Assembly: GCA_964618455.1 (NCBI GenBank)
Contig: CAZUAQ010000073.1
Location: 1 to 23,403 of the forward strand
DNA length: 23,403 nt
Origin: CAZUAQ01 sp964618455
Lineage (GTDB): Bacteria; Planctomycetota; Phycisphaerae; UBA1845; PWPN01
Direction of reading: 5' to 3'
Positions 22,525 to 23,403 of the stretch are shown piece by piece (positions within the stretch are counted from its first letter, which is position 1; each line of letters starts with the position of its first letter). The position numbers and the translations under genes are program-made. The notes under the pieces were generated by a model. The model was not told the DNA's origin and ran no database searches. It was given only the letters and a program-made list of their open reading frames with translations.

Positions 22525-22969
22525 TTTGACGACCATCGAGGACGAACAGAAGTCGCGTTACCCCGGCCTGAGCGTCCGACGGGAGGGCGAGGCTATCGTG
22601 GTTCACATTCCGGCACGATTCCGACGACGCATGGGCCGGTCCATGATACTGACCGACGCCGTGACGCCGACCGCGCCAAAGCCGGAACGCGAAGCCAACC
22701 AGACACTCATCGCGGCCATCGCCAACGCGTATCGCTGGCAGGAGCAGCTTGAGGCGGGGGAGTATGCCGGCCTCGAAGACCTGGCCCGGGCCCTCGGTGT
22801 CGACCGCACCTACGCCGGGCGAATCTTGCGTCTCACGTCCCTGGCGCCGGACATCGTGGAGGCCATCCTGCGAGGGGACGAGCCGGAGGGAATCAGCCTG
22901 GAGAAGCTGCGAAAGAATCTGCCGATGGTTTGGGAACATCAGAGGACAAATTGGGCAGTAGGTGCCTGA
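22517..22969 (+). CDS. HTH/ParB-like recombinase-associated protein
   Basis: A 150-residue protein overlapping the recombinase end by eight bases. Residues about 8-45 form a beta-rich part (LSVRREGEAIVVHIPARFRR), and the rest resembles a KorB/ParB-like helix-turn-helix (AGEYAGLEDLARALGVDRTY, then AGRILRLTSLAPDIVEAILRG). Such genes commonly follow serine recombinases with DUF2924 neighbours. Its DNA-binding fold makes it a candidate recombination directionality factor or regulator; this is unproven. Confidence 0.8.
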   Translation: MHDLTTIEDEQKSRYPGLSVRREGEAIVVHIPARFRRRMGRSMILTDAVTPTAPKPEREANQTLIAAIANAYRWQEQLEAGEYAGLEDLARALGVDRTYAGRILRLTSLAPDIVEAILRGDEPEGISLEKLRKNLPMVWEHQRTNWAVGA

Positions 22970-23180
22970 TTCCGCAGAATCGGACAAAAGTCCGAAAAGT
23001 GGAACCTACAATGGGAACCCTATACAATAGTCGATAGTCGACCATGGTTCGGCGGGTAGGTAGATCGGGCAAAGTTATCTGGCAAGTGCCCAATTAGGGG
23101 TGCGAACCAATACTGCACCAGAGTGTGACGCTTGAAAGCCGCGACTTGGTCTACAGTACGCCACTCAAGGAGCAACTGAC
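22970..23180. other. Gene-free right-end region, likely attachment-site zone
   Basis: No convincing gene lies in these 211 bases. It begins with a hairpin (22980-22995) and contains TCGATAGTCGA near 23031-23041, an imperfect repeat. The attR site must lie between the last phage gene and the broken host-like gene; I cannot fix its core without the other end. Confidence 0.4.
22980..22995 (+). terminator. Terminator-like hairpin after the integration module
   Basis: TCGGAC-AAAA-GTCCGA is a perfect six-base-pair stem ten bases after the HTH gene. The flanks TTCC (22971-22974) and GGAA (23001-23004) can extend pairing. It is followed by A-rich DNA rather than a T-run, so an intrinsic terminator is only possible. 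Confidence 0.45.
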
Positions 23181-23403
23181 ATAGCCATCCATCCCACCGC
23201 GATCATGGATCCCCGAGCCGAGATCGCGTCTACCGCAGACATTGGACCGTACGCCGTCATCGACGGCCCTGTCCGCATTGGCGAGGGCACTCGCATCTAC
23301 TGGCACGCGACCGTTTGCGGGCGTACAGAAATCGGCGAGAACTGCCACATGTGTAATGGTTCAGCCTGAATTGGAGAGTCAGGCGACGCGCCTAATACAC
23401 ACT
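23181..23403 (+). pseudogene. lpxA: Broken lpxA-like acyltransferase gene (host flank)
   Basis: Translation from 23181 gives the N-terminus of an LpxA-type left-handed beta-helix acyltransferase: IHPTAIMDPRAEIASTADIG, then GPVRIGEGTRIYWHATVCGR and TEIGENCHM. LpxA transfers an acyl chain to UDP-GlcNAc, the first step of lipid A synthesis. The usual start position is ATA, not ATG, although AAGGAG lies eight bases upstream. An in-frame TGA at 23367-23369 precedes IGESGDAP, which continues the expected pattern. The gene also leaves the window, so truncation on the right cannot be judged. It may be a dead copy or one damaged by integration; sequencing error is also possible. Confidence 0.65.

Overview
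The window reads as most of a temperate siphovirus-type prophage in a GC-rich bacterium with good Shine-Dalgarno sites. A Planctomycetota host, possibly Phycisphaerae-like, is the best guess. The hints are a DUF6900-like protein, a HARE-HTH protein, a DUF2924/large-serine-recombinase module and an LpxA-like lipid A gene remnant at the right edge. This is inference from family recognition; there is no rRNA or other phylogenetic marker.

Left part (1-5733, minus strand): the head and packaging genes in lambda-like order. These are a small-terminase-position gene, a GpA-type large terminase, a tiny NrdR-like zinc ribbon, a gpW-position small protein, a lambda-type portal, and a prohead protease fused to scaffold and major capsid protein that runs off the left edge. 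Tail genes presumably lie further left, outside the window.

Middle (5922-8756, plus strand): eight small accessory genes, most with their own ribosome-binding site. They include a DUF6900-like protein, two zinc ribbons and a HARE-HTH protein, and end at a bidirectional terminator (8778-8804). The facing minus-strand operon ends there with a small beta-rich protein and a ParB-domain/DNA-methyltransferase fusion.

Right-centre (10495-19497, minus strand): an early replication and recombination operon. In order of transcription it encodes a RecE-like PD-(D/E)XK exonuclease, a RAMP/Cas7-looking protein of unknown role, a conserved phage protein, a Sak4-like RecA-fold annealing ATPase, a DUF669 SSB-like partner, a RusA resolvase, an SF2 helicase, a PrimPol-helicase and a small protein. 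Its intercistronic gaps hold the most unusual DNA of the window. Three gaps carry degenerate 5-bp periodic arrays (GCCNN on +, NNGGC on the mRNA), one also contains a D-armless tRNA-like structure and an 11-bp long-range stem, and an iteron-like cluster lies at the end of the primase gene.

Right end (19498-23403): a divergent control region with repeated TCACATGA boxes and a second copy of a 33-bp element that also precedes the gpW-like gene. Then comes a plus-strand integration module: sigma-like factor, small protein, DUF2924 protein, large serine recombinase and an HTH protein, all with overlapping ends. After a hairpin and a gene-less stretch the window ends in a broken lpxA-like gene, presumably host DNA, so the prophage end probably lies between about 22970 and 23180.
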